A stretch of 64,000 bases of DNA, from assembly GCA_023423895.1 (NCBI GenBank), contig JAFAER010000190.1:24795-88794 (forward strand), written 5' to 3'. A model generated the notes under the pieces. It was not told the origin of the DNA. It ran no database searches and saw only the letters and a list, made by a program, of their open reading frames with translations. The position numbers and the translations under genes are program-made. The DNA is from Pseudomonadota bacterium (GTDB taxonomy: Bacteria; Myxococcota_A; Polyangia; Polyangiales; Polyangiaceae). Each line of letters starts with the position of its first letter. Position 1 is the first letter of the stretch. This document shows positions 19,259 to 27,308 of the stretch, piece after piece.

Positions 19259-20380
19259 ATGGCCATGCGTCCTGCTCACACGTCACAGGGTGAGGGTGCT
19301 TCGCGCCCGATCGCGAGGAACCGGCGCGAAGGCGGCCGCAGCTCGTCGCACGTGCGACGCGTGACGGCGCTGCTCGTCGTTTCGTCGGTCGTCGCCTTCG
19401 CGGCGCCGGCGTTCGCTGCAGACGACGAGTCCGACGAGCGCCGCATGCAGGCTCAGTCGCTCTACGACCAGGGCATCAAGCTCGAAGGCACCGACCCAAA
19501 GGCAGCTCTCGTAGCGCTTCGATCGTCTTACGAGATCCAGGCGAACTACCGTGTACTCTACAACATTGCACGGGTCTGCCAGAAGCTCGGCGACAAGGAA
19601 TGCGCAGTGCGCTCGTTCGGGCAGTACCTCAAAGAAGGCGGCACCGAGATCCCGGCCAAGCGGCGCAAGGAGATCGAGCACGAGCTGAAGTCGCTCTCGA
19701 GGAACGCCACCGCGATCGCGGTCAAATCGACCGTGAGCGGCGCCTTCGTGAAGATCGACGGGAGCGTCGTCGGACGAACGCCTCTACCGCATCCGGTTCC
19801 CGTGAGCGCGGGCCACCACAAGGTGGTCCTCGTCGCGGACGGGAACGTCATCGAGAAGACGGTGCACGTGCACGCGGGCGCGTCGGAGACCGTGGAGCTC
19901 GAGCCGAAGAAGGACGACCCGCCCGCCCCTGCCCCCATCCCCGCAGCGCCCGCGCCTGTCGAGGAAGCCATCGCGCCGCCCGCGCCGCCTCCTCCTTCCC
20001 CAGCGCCCGTCGGGACGAAGGCTCAACCAGCGCCAGCGCGACCTGCGCGATCGGAAGGCGGGGTACCGGTCGTCCCGTGGATCGTCGCAGGCACCTTCGC
20101 GGCCGCCACGGGCGTGACGGGCTACCTCACAGCCTCTGCGAGCTCCGACTACGAGGCGCTGAAGACGCAATACCCTGTCAGCCGGCAGGAGCTCGACGAC
20201 GCGCACGGCAAGGGCCGCGACCTGCTCCTCGTCACGAGCGTCCTGGGCGCAGCCACCGTGGTCTCGGTGGGCGTAGCTGCGTACTTCACCTTCTTCCGCA
20301 GATCGCCGGCGCCGCAGGACAAGAAGGTCGGCGTCGCCGTAGGACCGACCGGCATCAGCATCCATGGGGCCCTACCGTGA
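19259..20380 (+). CDS. Exported TPR and PEGA-domain protein
   Basis: Protein of 373 residues. A basic N-terminus precedes a signal segment (RRVTALLVVSSVVAFAAPAFA, cleavage near residue 54). Residues 58-150 form TPR-like helices (RRMQAQSLYDQGIKL, LYNIARVCQKLGDKECAVRSFGQYL). A PEGA-type beta domain follows (about 152-215: 'VSGAFVKIDGSVVGRTPLP.PVPVSAGHHKVVL'). A Pro/Ala linker leads to two C-terminal hydrophobic segments (about 285-300 and 325-345), which is a common myxobacterial layout. Probably a periplasmic scaffold held in the membrane. The stop overlaps the next start (GTGA), so the two are likely co-translated. Confidence 0.88.
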   Translation: MAMRPAHTSQGEGASRPIARNRREGGRSSSHVRRVTALLVVSSVVAFAAPAFAADDESDERRMQAQSLYDQGIKLEGTDPKAALVALRSSYEIQANYRVLYNIARVCQKLGDKECAVRSFGQYLKEGGTEIPAKRRKEIEHELKSLSRNATAIAVKSTVSGAFVKIDGSVVGRTPLPHPVPVSAGHHKVVLVADGNVIEKTVHVHAGASETVELEPKKDDPPAPAPIPAAPAPVEEAIAPPAPPPPSPAPVGTKAQPAPARPARSEGGVPVVPWIVAGTFAAATGVTGYLTASASSDYEALKTQYPVSRQELDDAHGKGRDLLLVTSVLGAATVVSVGVAAYFTFFRRSPAPQDKKVGVAVGPTGISIHGALP

Positions 20381-21801
20381 AGGCGCGCGCGCCCATCGCC
20401 TTCATGCTCGTCGCGGCGGCTGCCGCAGCGGGCGCGTGCGCGCTCCTCGACGAGCCGCAGCAATGCGCGAACGACAGCGACTGCGCCCGCTTCGACGCCG
20501 TCTGCGACATGACCCAGGCGATCTGCGTGGCACGCTCGCAGAGCGATGCGACGGCCACCACCGATGTCCCGAACGCGCCGCAGACGGACGCGACCGCGGA
20601 CGCGCCGCCGATCGATCCCGCATGCAGCGTGAGCCCGAAGCCCGTTGCCAGCGCCACGGACGGACTTCCTCCCGGCCCGGACGGAGGAACGCAGATCGCG
20701 AGCGCACTGACGCTGGGCTGCGAGAAGGATTGGACGCTCGACGGTCCCCTCGTCGTTGCTTCGGGCGCGACGCTGACGATCGCCGCCGGGACCACGATCA
20801 AGGCGAAGAAGGGAACGAACGCCGCCATCGTGGTGCAGCCCGGCGGGCGCATCGTCGCCCAGGGACAGCAGGACGCCCCGATCGTCTTCACCGTCGACCA
20901 TCCGGCGCCGGCCGCCGGCGACTGGCGCGGCGTCTTCCTGCTCGGAAGGGCGCCACGCAATGGCACCGCGCCGTACCAGAATGATCCCCTTCTGGCATAC
21001 GGCGGCGACAACCCCGACGACGACAGCGGCGCGCTCGGCTTCGTCCGCGTCGAATACGCGCAGAGCGGGCTCTTTTTCGGCGCCGTCGGAAAAGCGACGA
21101 AGGTCGACAGCGTCCAGGTCCGCTTCTCGAACGACAACTGCTTCCTCTTCAACGGCGGCACCGTCGACGTGAAGCACCTCGTCTGTCAGTTCCCTGCGGA
21201 CGAGCAGTTCGAGATCCAGGAGCGATACACCGGACGGATGCAGTTCCTCTTCGGTCAGCAGTCCGCGGCGGGCGGCGGGCACGATGGGATGCTCGTCGAC
21301 GGCGCGAACACGTTCCCCGTCGTTTACAACGCGACGCTGTGCGGCGAGGCCCAGGTCCAAGACGTCCTCGGCTACGGGATGGTGATCCGGAACAACACCA
21401 AGCTCGACGCGAACAACGTCATCGTCACCGGTTGGTTCTCCGGCGTCGACACGACGGGCGCGCTCGGCACGCCGCTGCAGCTTCGCTCGATGATCGCCTT
21501 CGGCAACCTGCACAACCCCATCCTCGACGAGGACGGGGGCGCCGGGCCTCTCGCAGACGATGACAACGGGGTGAGCGAGCTCGACATCTTCCGCGACGGT
21601 GGAGGCCGCGACACGAACCCGAACCTCGTCGCCCCGCACGATCCGAAGGCTCCGCAGCCGTGGCCGAACGCGCCGCTCACCGCGGGCGCGCGCACGCCGC
21701 CGAACGACGGCTTCTTCGACACGACGGCCAACTTCGTCGGCGCGTTCAAGGACGCGAACGACGACTGGATGGCCGGCTGGACGCGCTTCGACGACAAGTA
21801 G
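20377..21801 (+). CDS. Lipoprotein with predicted right-handed beta-helix
   Basis: Protein of 474 residues starting at GTG 20377, which overlaps the upstream stop by four bases. The signal peptide ends in AAAGAC, a good lipobox (Cys21). A Cys-rich segment (ECANDSDCARFDAVCD type) is followed by an Asp/Ala-rich linker. From about 108 on, the chain reads like a beta-helix: 'WTLDGPLVVASGATLTIAAGTTIKA', 'IVVQPGGRIVAQGQQDAPIVFT', 'DWRGVFLLG'. Proteins of this type sit on the surface of myxobacterial outer membranes; no enzymatic site is visible. Convergent with guaB1. Confidence 0.84.
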   Translation: MKARAPIAFMLVAAAAAAGACALLDEPQQCANDSDCARFDAVCDMTQAICVARSQSDATATTDVPNAPQTDATADAPPIDPACSVSPKPVASATDGLPPGPDGGTQIASALTLGCEKDWTLDGPLVVASGATLTIAAGTTIKAKKGTNAAIVVQPGGRIVAQGQQDAPIVFTVDHPAPAAGDWRGVFLLGRAPRNGTAPYQNDPLLAYGGDNPDDDSGALGFVRVEYAQSGLFFGAVGKATKVDSVQVRFSNDNCFLFNGGTVDVKHLVCQFPADEQFEIQERYTGRMQFLFGQQSAAGGGHDGMLVDGANTFPVVYNATLCGEAQVQDVLGYGMVIRNNTKLDANNVIVTGWFSGVDTTGALGTPLQLRSMIAFGNLHNPILDEDGGAGPLADDDNGVSELDIFRDGGGRDTNPNLVAPHDPKAPQPWPNAPLTAGARTPPNDGFFDTTANFVGAFKDANDDWMAGWTRFDDK

Positions 21802-21844
21802 CGCGCCAAGGCGGAACCAGTTCCGCCGATCCTGCACAGAAACG

Positions 21845-21938
21845 AGCCGTGATCGGATCTCGAGCTACCCGCTGGAGATTCGCGCCGCTCGCCCGACGGG
21901 CGGCGCGAATCGGAGGCTCAGGTCAACCGATCACGGCT
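21845..21938. terminator. Nested inverted repeat between convergent genes
   Basis: Outer arms AGCCGTGATCGG (21845-21856) and CCGATCACGGCT (21927-21938) are perfect 12-base complements. Inside them GATTCGCGCCGC (21877-21888) and GCGGCGCGAATC (21900-21911) form a second perfect 12-pair stem. A third short option, CGCCCG/CGGGCG, lies at the tip. Being symmetric and between two convergent gene ends, it should act on both transcripts. There is no T run. Confidence 0.68.
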
Positions 21939-21948
21939 ATAGCCGGCT

Positions 21949-23394
21949 TCAGCGACGAAGCTTGCCGTGCGGAGTGCCTTCTCCGTACCCGGCGGCCGTC
22001 TGCACGCCGACCACGGCCTTTTCCGCGAGCTCGGGGAGCGTGCGAGCGCCGGCATACGTCATCGCCGACTGCACCCCCGTGATCATCTCGACGAGGAGCG
22101 CGCCGACGCTCTCCTGGCCCTCCCGGATGTAGATCCGTGACGTCGAGATCCCCTCGCGGAAAAATCCCTTCTTCGCACGCTCGAAGGGATCGAGATCGGC
22201 GGTACGGTCGCTGACGGCTCGCGCGCTCGCCATCCCGTAGTTCTCCTTGTAGAGGAGCCCGTCCTTGTCCTCCTTCACGTCGCCCGGGCTCTCGTAGGTG
22301 CCGGCCAGTGCGGTGCCGACCATGACGCGGCTCGCGCCGGCCGCCAGATAAAGCGCGACGTCGCGCGGGTGCTTCACGCCGCCGTCGGCCCAGACGTGTT
22401 TTCCGAGCGCATGCGCCTCTCGCGCGCAGTGGAGCACGGACGTGAACGTCGGCCGGCCAACGCCGGTCTGCATGCGCGTCGTGCACATCGCTCCAGGCCC
22501 GACGTTGACCTTGACGACGTCGGCGCCGGCTTCGATGAGCGCTCGCGTGCCCTCGCGTGTGCAGACGTTCCCCGCGACGACGGGCACCTTTCCTGCCACG
22601 ACGGCTTTCACGGCACGGATCGCCTCGAGCATGCGCCGCTGATGGCCGTGCGCGGTGTCGAGGACGATCGCCGAGACGCCGAGCTCGCAGAGGTTTGCGG
22701 CGATCGAAGCGGCTTGCGACGAGATGCCGACGGCGGCGGCGACCATCAGCTCGCCTCTCTGGTCGAGCGAGGGGCGGAGCAGCTCCAGGCGGACTGCATC
22801 CTCGCGCGTCAGCACTCCGACGAGCCTTCCCTCGTCGTCGAGCACCGGCGCGGCCTTCACATGAGCCTCCATCATCACGAGGAACGCGTCGCGATTCGAG
22901 ATGCCGGCCGGAAGCGTGACGAGCTTCCGAGCCATGAGCGCCGAGATGGGAGTGTACTGGTCGCTGTCCAGATTCTCCTGCGTGACGACGCCGATCGGAC
23001 GGCGTTCGTCGTCGACGACCACGACGAGATCGTGGGAGCGCTTCCGGATGATTCCCTGCACGTCGCGCAGCGTCGCCTTCGGCGAGACGGAGAGCGGCGT
23101 GTCGTAGCGGGGGTCCGCGGCCTTGATGTGCGCGATGATGCGTTCGGCCGTATCGAGCGCCATGTCCTGCGGGAGCACACCGAGGCCGCCGAAGCGCGCC
23201 ATCGTCTCGGCCATGCGCTTGCCGGTCACCGCGTTCATGTTCGCCGACACGATCGGATGCGAGCCGCCGGCGAAGTCGGGAGGTGTGAGATCGGTGTCGA
23301 GGCGCGAGTGCCCGTCGAAGTACACGGGGCTGATGAAGACGTCGTCGGTGGCGAGCTCCAGCTCTTCGTCGCGGTCGGGATGAAGGAAGTTCAC
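21949..23394 (-). CDS. guaB1: GuaB1-family IMPDH-related protein, likely GMP reductase
   Basis: Protein of 481 residues in the IMPDH/GMPR family. A TIM-barrel start (MNAVTG, residues 53-58) is interrupted by a CBS pair (about 97-205), and the barrel resumes with VVAGNVCTREG and the catalytic loop NVGPGAMCTTRMQTGVG, where Cys304 is the nucleophile. The overall pattern matches the actinobacterial GuaB1 group; a mycobacterial member has been characterised as a GMP reductase (GMP to IMP). Biosynthetic GuaB is not in the window, so this is probably for purine salvage balance, with CBS domains sensing nucleotides. It is divergent from the VOC gene by 93 bases. Confidence 0.87.
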   Translation of the reverse strand: MNFLHPDRDEELELATDDVFISPVYFDGHSRLDTDLTPPDFAGGSHPIVSANMNAVTGKRMAETMARFGGLGVLPQDMALDTAERIIAHIKAADPRYDTPLSVSPKATLRDVQGIIRKRSHDLVVVVDDERRPIGVVTQENLDSDQYTPISALMARKLVTLPAGISNRDAFLVMMEAHVKAAPVLDDEGRLVGVLTREDAVRLELLRPSLDQRGELMVAAAVGISSQAASIAANLCELGVSAIVLDTAHGHQRRMLEAIRAVKAVVAGKVPVVAGNVCTREGTRALIEAGADVVKVNVGPGAMCTTRMQTGVGRPTFTSVLHCAREAHALGKHVWADGGVKHPRDVALYLAAGASRVMVGTALAGTYESPGDVKEDKDGLLYKENYGMASARAVSDRTADLDPFERAKKGFFREGISTSRIYIREGQESVGALLVEMITGVQSAMTYAGARTLPELAEKAVVGVQTAAGYGEGTPHGKLRR

Positions 23395-23487
23395 GCGCCG
23401 AGGTTACACGAGCCAACGCGCTCGTGCTCGTGCGCCGGAGCACCACGCGTTAGCGATCGTTCGAGAGCAAACGACGAGGAGGCAGCG

Positions 23488-23871
23488 ATGTCCGTCCAGC
23501 TGAACCACACCATCGTGCGTGCCCACGACAAGCAGTCTTCGGCTCGGTTTTTCTCGGAGATCCTCGGCCTCGGAGAGCCGGAGCGCTTCGGTCCCTTCAT
23601 GACCGTGCACGCGGACAACCACGTCACGCTCGACTTCGTCGACACCGAAGGTGAGCTTCCTTCCGAGCACTACGCCTTTCTCGTCGAGGAGCAGACGTTC
23701 GACGAGATCGTCGAGCGCTTGCGCGCCCGAGCCCTGCCGTACTGGGCGGACCCGCACCATCACCGTCCCGGGGAGATCAATCGGCGCGACGGCGGGCGCG
23801 GGGTCTACTTCGAAGATCCGAACGGCCACAACCTCGAGATCCTGACGCGCCCGTATGGCAGCGGAGGCTGA
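23488..23871 (+). CDS. VOC (glyoxalase/bleomycin-resistance fold) protein
   Basis: Protein of 127 residues, one VOC unit: LNHTIVRAHDKQSSARFFSEILGL at the N-terminus, a middle strand set, and GVYFEDPNGHNLEILTRPYG at the C-terminus. His7 and the Glu in NLEIL are the usual metal positions. GAGGAGG (23476-23482) is ideally placed before ATG 23488. Such proteins may be isomerases, dioxygenases or binding proteins; nothing here fixes the substrate. Confidence 0.9.
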   Translation: MSVQLNHTIVRAHDKQSSARFFSEILGLGEPERFGPFMTVHADNHVTLDFVDTEGELPSEHYAFLVEEQTFDEIVERLRARALPYWADPHHHRPGEINRRDGGRGVYFEDPNGHNLEILTRPYGSGG

Positions 23872-24072
23872 GGATGAATGGCAGGGCCTTCGCGCGCAAC
23901 GGAACGAACGAGTGGCCGTGGCTGGTCGCGACGAGCGGCTGACCTGAAGGCGTACGCGCCGCCCGCGTCGAATCGGTGATCGATTCGTCGCGACCGCGAG
24001 ATGTACGTCGGGCCGACGGCCAGCCGTGTGCTGCGCCCGCTTTACTTCACCTGCTCGGAGATCCACGCCCTC

Positions 24073-24951
24073 ATGCACTTCTACTTCGGCCGCGCTCGAG
24101 CGGCCTCCTTTTGCTCCGTGCTCGCTCTCGTCTTTTGTGCGCACTGCAGTCCGGACAGCAACGACCAAGCGCCTGTCGACGACGACGCCGACGCCGGCGG
24201 AGATGCCTCCGTCGATGCGTCGCACGCCGATCGTGATGAGGACTCCGGGGATGGCGGGACCGATGCTGCTGGAGACGCTGATGACGACGCGCCTTCGTGT
24301 GCAGCGGCGATGCGCGCAGTCCCGGCCGGCACGTTCGAGCGCGCGGAGGGGACGGTCACGACGTCCGCGTTCTGTCTCGACCGCACGGAGGTCACGGTGG
24401 GTGACTTCGAAAAGTGCGTCGCGGCGGGCGCATGCGACGCGATTCCGGAGAGCGTCGACGTCCGCTGCAACGTTCGTGTCGGCGGGCGCAACGAGCACCC
24501 CGTCGATTGCGTGACCGCGGCCCAGGCAGAGTCGTTCTGCACGTGGAAGAGCAAGCGCTTGCCCACGTCGAACGAGCTCTCATGGGCCGCACGCGGCGCA
24601 GTCGCGACCGCGAAGTACCCCTGGGGTACGGACGATCCCGCGTCGACCGACGAGCCGCCGCGGCTCTGCTGGGCACCGGTATCGCCGGATCAGACGTGCG
24701 TGGCAGGGAGCTTCGAGCGCGGAGCCAGCCCGCAGGGGGTCTTCGATCTCGCTGGCAACGTCTGGGAATGGACGTCGACGGACGCGGGCGATGGCGATCG
24801 GCGTGTGCAGGGCGGAGCCTACTGGGACGAAGCTCCGCTGCTCCTCTTCCAGGCCGATCATTGGGAGCCCATGCCTGCAGATACGGCGGCGCCGGCCTAC
24901 GGCTTCCGCTGCGCGGCGGATCCGATCGCGGCTTCATCGCGGCGCCACTGA
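24073..24951 (+). CDS. Lipoprotein with SUMF1/FGE-like domain
   Basis: Protein of 292 residues from ATG 24073; an upstream in-frame ATG at 24001 would put 24 residues before the signal segment. A hydrophobic stretch ending VFCAHC suggests a lipoprotein, then an Asp/Ala/Gly linker and a SUMF1 fold: 'FCLDRTEVTVGDFEKCV', 'HPVDCVTAAQAESFCTWKSKRLPTSNEL', 'YPWGTD', 'GVFDLAGNVWEW' and 'RVQGGAYWDE'. The Cys pair used by true formylglycine-generating enzymes after 'RGGS' is missing, so it is likely a binding or structural member, not an active FGE. Confidence 0.85.
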   Translation: MHFYFGRARAASFCSVLALVFCAHCSPDSNDQAPVDDDADAGGDASVDASHADRDEDSGDGGTDAAGDADDDAPSCAAAMRAVPAGTFERAEGTVTTSAFCLDRTEVTVGDFEKCVAAGACDAIPESVDVRCNVRVGGRNEHPVDCVTAAQAESFCTWKSKRLPTSNELSWAARGAVATAKYPWGTDDPASTDEPPRLCWAPVSPDQTCVAGSFERGASPQGVFDLAGNVWEWTSTDAGDGDRRVQGGAYWDEAPLLLFQADHWEPMPADTAAPAYGFRCAADPIAASSRRH

Positions 24952-25042
24952 CGAACGGGGCCCGGTCCAAACATTGCGGGACGACGCTCGGCGCGGGGCG
25001 TCGCTCCCGCCAACGAGCTTCTCTGGCCACGCGCCGGACGGC

Positions 25043-25048
25043 TATCCT
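25043..25048 (+). promoter_or_regulatory. Candidate -10 box for the SGNH gene (leaderless)
   Basis: TATCCT ends 8 bases before GTG 25057. No Shine-Dalgarno lies between, consistent with a leaderless start. Motif only. Confidence 0.35.
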
Positions 25049-25056
25049 GCGGCGGC

Positions 25057-26463
25057 GTGCGCAAGGCACTGGGTCCTCTCCTCGTCTGCCTCCTCTGCCT
25101 CCTCGCGATCAGCGGCTGCCGTTCCAAGCGAGCCCCCGCCCCGACGGCGAAGGAATCGCCGCCCCCATCGAGCACGTCGAGCGCATCGAGCGCCGCGCTG
25201 CCGAGCGCGCCGGCATGCTCCGCGCTCGATGTCTCCACGTTGAAACCGTTTGCGACGTGTGGAAGCAACGTCGTCAAGACGGCCGTCCCCGAGATCGAAG
25301 ACCCCGCAGGCTCGCTCGCGCCGTTCTTCGATCGGCTCGCCCAGCTCGAGCGAGGCGTCGCGAACCGGCCCGTCCGGATCGCGATTTACGGCGACAGCAA
25401 TCTCACGAGCGACTTCCTTCCGGGACACCTGCGGAGAGTGCTGCAGCAGCGCTACGGCGACGCAGGCCACGGGTGGGTCTCGCTCTCGCGACCGTGGGGC
25501 AGCTATCGCCACGAGGACGTCGCGCACGGCGGCTTCTGGCCGATGTTCAAGCTGTTCGCGCCGACGACACATCTCGTCCACGACCGCCACTACGGCTTCG
25601 CGAACATGGCTGCGCAGAGCCGGGAGGTCGGCGCTGCAGCGTGGGCCGGCACCACCGCCGACAGGAAGGCGAAGGTCGGTCAGAAGGTATCGCGCTTCGA
25701 GCTGCACTACTTGAAGCAGCCGTTCGGCGGTTCGTTCACGGTGCTCATCGACAAGAAAGAGGTCCGGACGATCGAGACGCGTGCGGCGGCGTTCGAGGCG
25801 GGCATCGATGTCTTCGACGTCGACGACGCACCGCACGAGCTCCGCTGCGTCGTCCGAGGCGACGGTCCCGTGCGGCTCTTCGGGACGTCGCTCGATCGGA
25901 CGCCCGTGGAGGACGGCGCGAAAGCCGGCATCCAGATCGATTCGCTCGGCGCGGGGGCGCTCAACTACCAGCGCATGACGTGGGTCGCCGAGGGCACACG
26001 TAGCGTACAGCTCGCGCGTCGCGCCTACGACGTCGTCATCATCTGGCTGGGGATGAACGTCATGTTCGTCCCTCCCAACCGTGAATGGTCCAAACAGGTG
26101 ATCGCCGATCTGCGAGCCGCGCTACCCGGCGTGCCGGTGTTGATCCTCGGACCGGGCGACACGGCACGGAGAGGAGCGACGAAGTCGGACCCGCGCATCG
26201 TCGCGGTGGAAAAGCAGATGCACGAGGTCGCAATGGAGACCGGCGTCGCCTACTGGAGCTTCCGCGAGGCAATGGGCGGGGACGGCTCGATCGTCGGCTT
26301 CACGAAGCGTGGGCTCACGGGCGCCGATCGGATCCACTTCGGTCCAGAGGGCAGTCGCCTCATGGGCGACCGACTGCTCTGCGCCCTCTCGTCGTCGTTC
26401 GCGCGACACGCAGGCGCGCCCCCGGAGACAGGCTGCGGAGCCGCCGAGGCAAGCACGCGCTGA
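25057..26463 (+). CDS. SGNH/GDSL-fold lipoprotein esterase
   Basis: Protein of 468 residues starting at GTG 25057. The signal peptide MRKALGPLLVCLLCLLAISGC has a clear lipobox (Cys21). After a Ser/Pro linker, IAIYGDSN carries the nucleophile Ser114, LGMN carries Asn334 and GADRIHFGPEG carries the Asp424/His427 dyad, so the SGNH set is complete. An inserted beta-rich region (about 205-320) lies between the blocks, the layout seen in Ape/PatB-type peptidoglycan O-acetylesterases. A role in cell-wall or polysaccharide deacetylation is likely but inferred. Confidence 0.87.
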   Translation: MRKALGPLLVCLLCLLAISGCRSKRAPAPTAKESPPPSSTSSASSAALPSAPACSALDVSTLKPFATCGSNVVKTAVPEIEDPAGSLAPFFDRLAQLERGVANRPVRIAIYGDSNLTSDFLPGHLRRVLQQRYGDAGHGWVSLSRPWGSYRHEDVAHGGFWPMFKLFAPTTHLVHDRHYGFANMAAQSREVGAAAWAGTTADRKAKVGQKVSRFELHYLKQPFGGSFTVLIDKKEVRTIETRAAAFEAGIDVFDVDDAPHELRCVVRGDGPVRLFGTSLDRTPVEDGAKAGIQIDSLGAGALNYQRMTWVAEGTRSVQLARRAYDVVIIWLGMNVMFVPPNREWSKQVIADLRAALPGVPVLILGPGDTARRGATKSDPRIVAVEKQMHEVAMETGVAYWSFREAMGGDGSIVGFTKRGLTGADRIHFGPEGSRLMGDRLLCALSSSFARHAGAPPETGCGAAEASTR

Positions 26464-26489
26464 CCGCTCCACGTTCGGACCGGATCCGG

Positions 26490-26495
26490 TATCGT
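26490..26495 (+). promoter_or_regulatory. Candidate -10 box for the 26.5 kb lipoprotein (leaderless)
   Basis: TATCGT ends 6 bases before ATG 26502, and no ribosome-binding site is visible. Confidence 0.3.
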
Positions 26496-26501
26496 TGTCC
26501 C

Positions 26502-27296
26502 ATGCGGCGCGCGCTCGTGGCGGCTCTGGCTCTCGCCGGTACAGCGGCGTGCGCGTACATCTTCGACCTCCCGTCCTCGAGCGTCGCGCCGACGGATCCG
26601 GACGGCGTCGGCGAGGGTGGGCTCAGTGGAGACGAACGGCCTCCGTACGTGCCGCCACCGCCCGTCCCCTTCTGCGAGACGCAGCCCGCTCCGTTTCTCT
26701 ATTGCGCCGACTTCGACGACGAGCCCGCGCCCGATCTCGCGAGCATCGGCTCCGCCCAGGAACGAGACGGCAGGGTCTCGTTCTCGAGCGCGGTCGCGCT
26801 CTCGCCACCGCGCTCGCTGCTCATGGTCGCTCGCGGCGCGAACGCGTCAGCCGCGCTGACCCGCGACCTCGCGACCGCTCCGGAGGCGGTATCGCTGTCG
26901 TTCGACCTCCTGGTCTCCGCATGGACGACCGATCTCGCCGAGATGTCGGAGCTAGTCTTCGGCGATCCCGCAGCGCAATGCTCCGTCCGGCTCGGAGGAA
27001 CGGCGTCGACCTGGACACTGACGCAGGTGTGCACGGCGGGCGGCACGGAGGTCGCCCGCGTGACGAACGACAGCCCGTCTTCGATCGTCCGCGGCGGATG
27101 GCAACGCTTCCGGATCGGCGTCGTGTTCGCTCCGGCGAAGACCGTGTTCCTCGAGATCGACGACACTCGCGTCCTCGAGGTACCCGGGGCCGCCCCGATG
27201 CAGCAAGCGCCGACGTCGATCGGGCTCGGCATCAAGGGCGTCCCGGATGGCAGTGTCACGCTGTTTCAGGACAACGTGCTCGTCACGTCGCCCTGA
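26502..27296 (+). CDS. Lipoprotein with laminin-G/concanavalin-like C-terminal domain
   Basis: Protein of 264 residues. Signal peptide MRRALVAALALAGTAAC with Cys17 at the lipobox. A short Pro-rich linker is followed by FCADFDDEP-like 'PFLYCADFDDEP' and a beta-sandwich pattern ('VSLSFDLLVSAW', 'WQRFRIGVVFAPAKTVFLEIDDTRVLEVPG', 'SIGLGIKG'), as in LamG-like domains that begin with a 'C.DFD' box. This kind of lipoprotein is frequent in myxobacteria. No catalytic site. It ends 12 bases from the convergent phosphomutase gene. Confidence 0.8.
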   Translation: MRRALVAALALAGTAACAYIFDLPSSSVAPTDPDGVGEGGLSGDERPPYVPPPPVPFCETQPAPFLYCADFDDEPAPDLASIGSAQERDGRVSFSSAVALSPPRSLLMVARGANASAALTRDLATAPEAVSLSFDLLVSAWTTDLAEMSELVFGDPAAQCSVRLGGTASTWTLTQVCTAGGTEVARVTNDSPSSIVRGGWQRFRIGVVFAPAKTVFLEIDDTRVLEVPGAAPMQQAPTSIGLGIKGVPDGSVTLFQDNVLVTSP

Positions 27297-27308
27297 GGCA
27301 GCGTCAGC

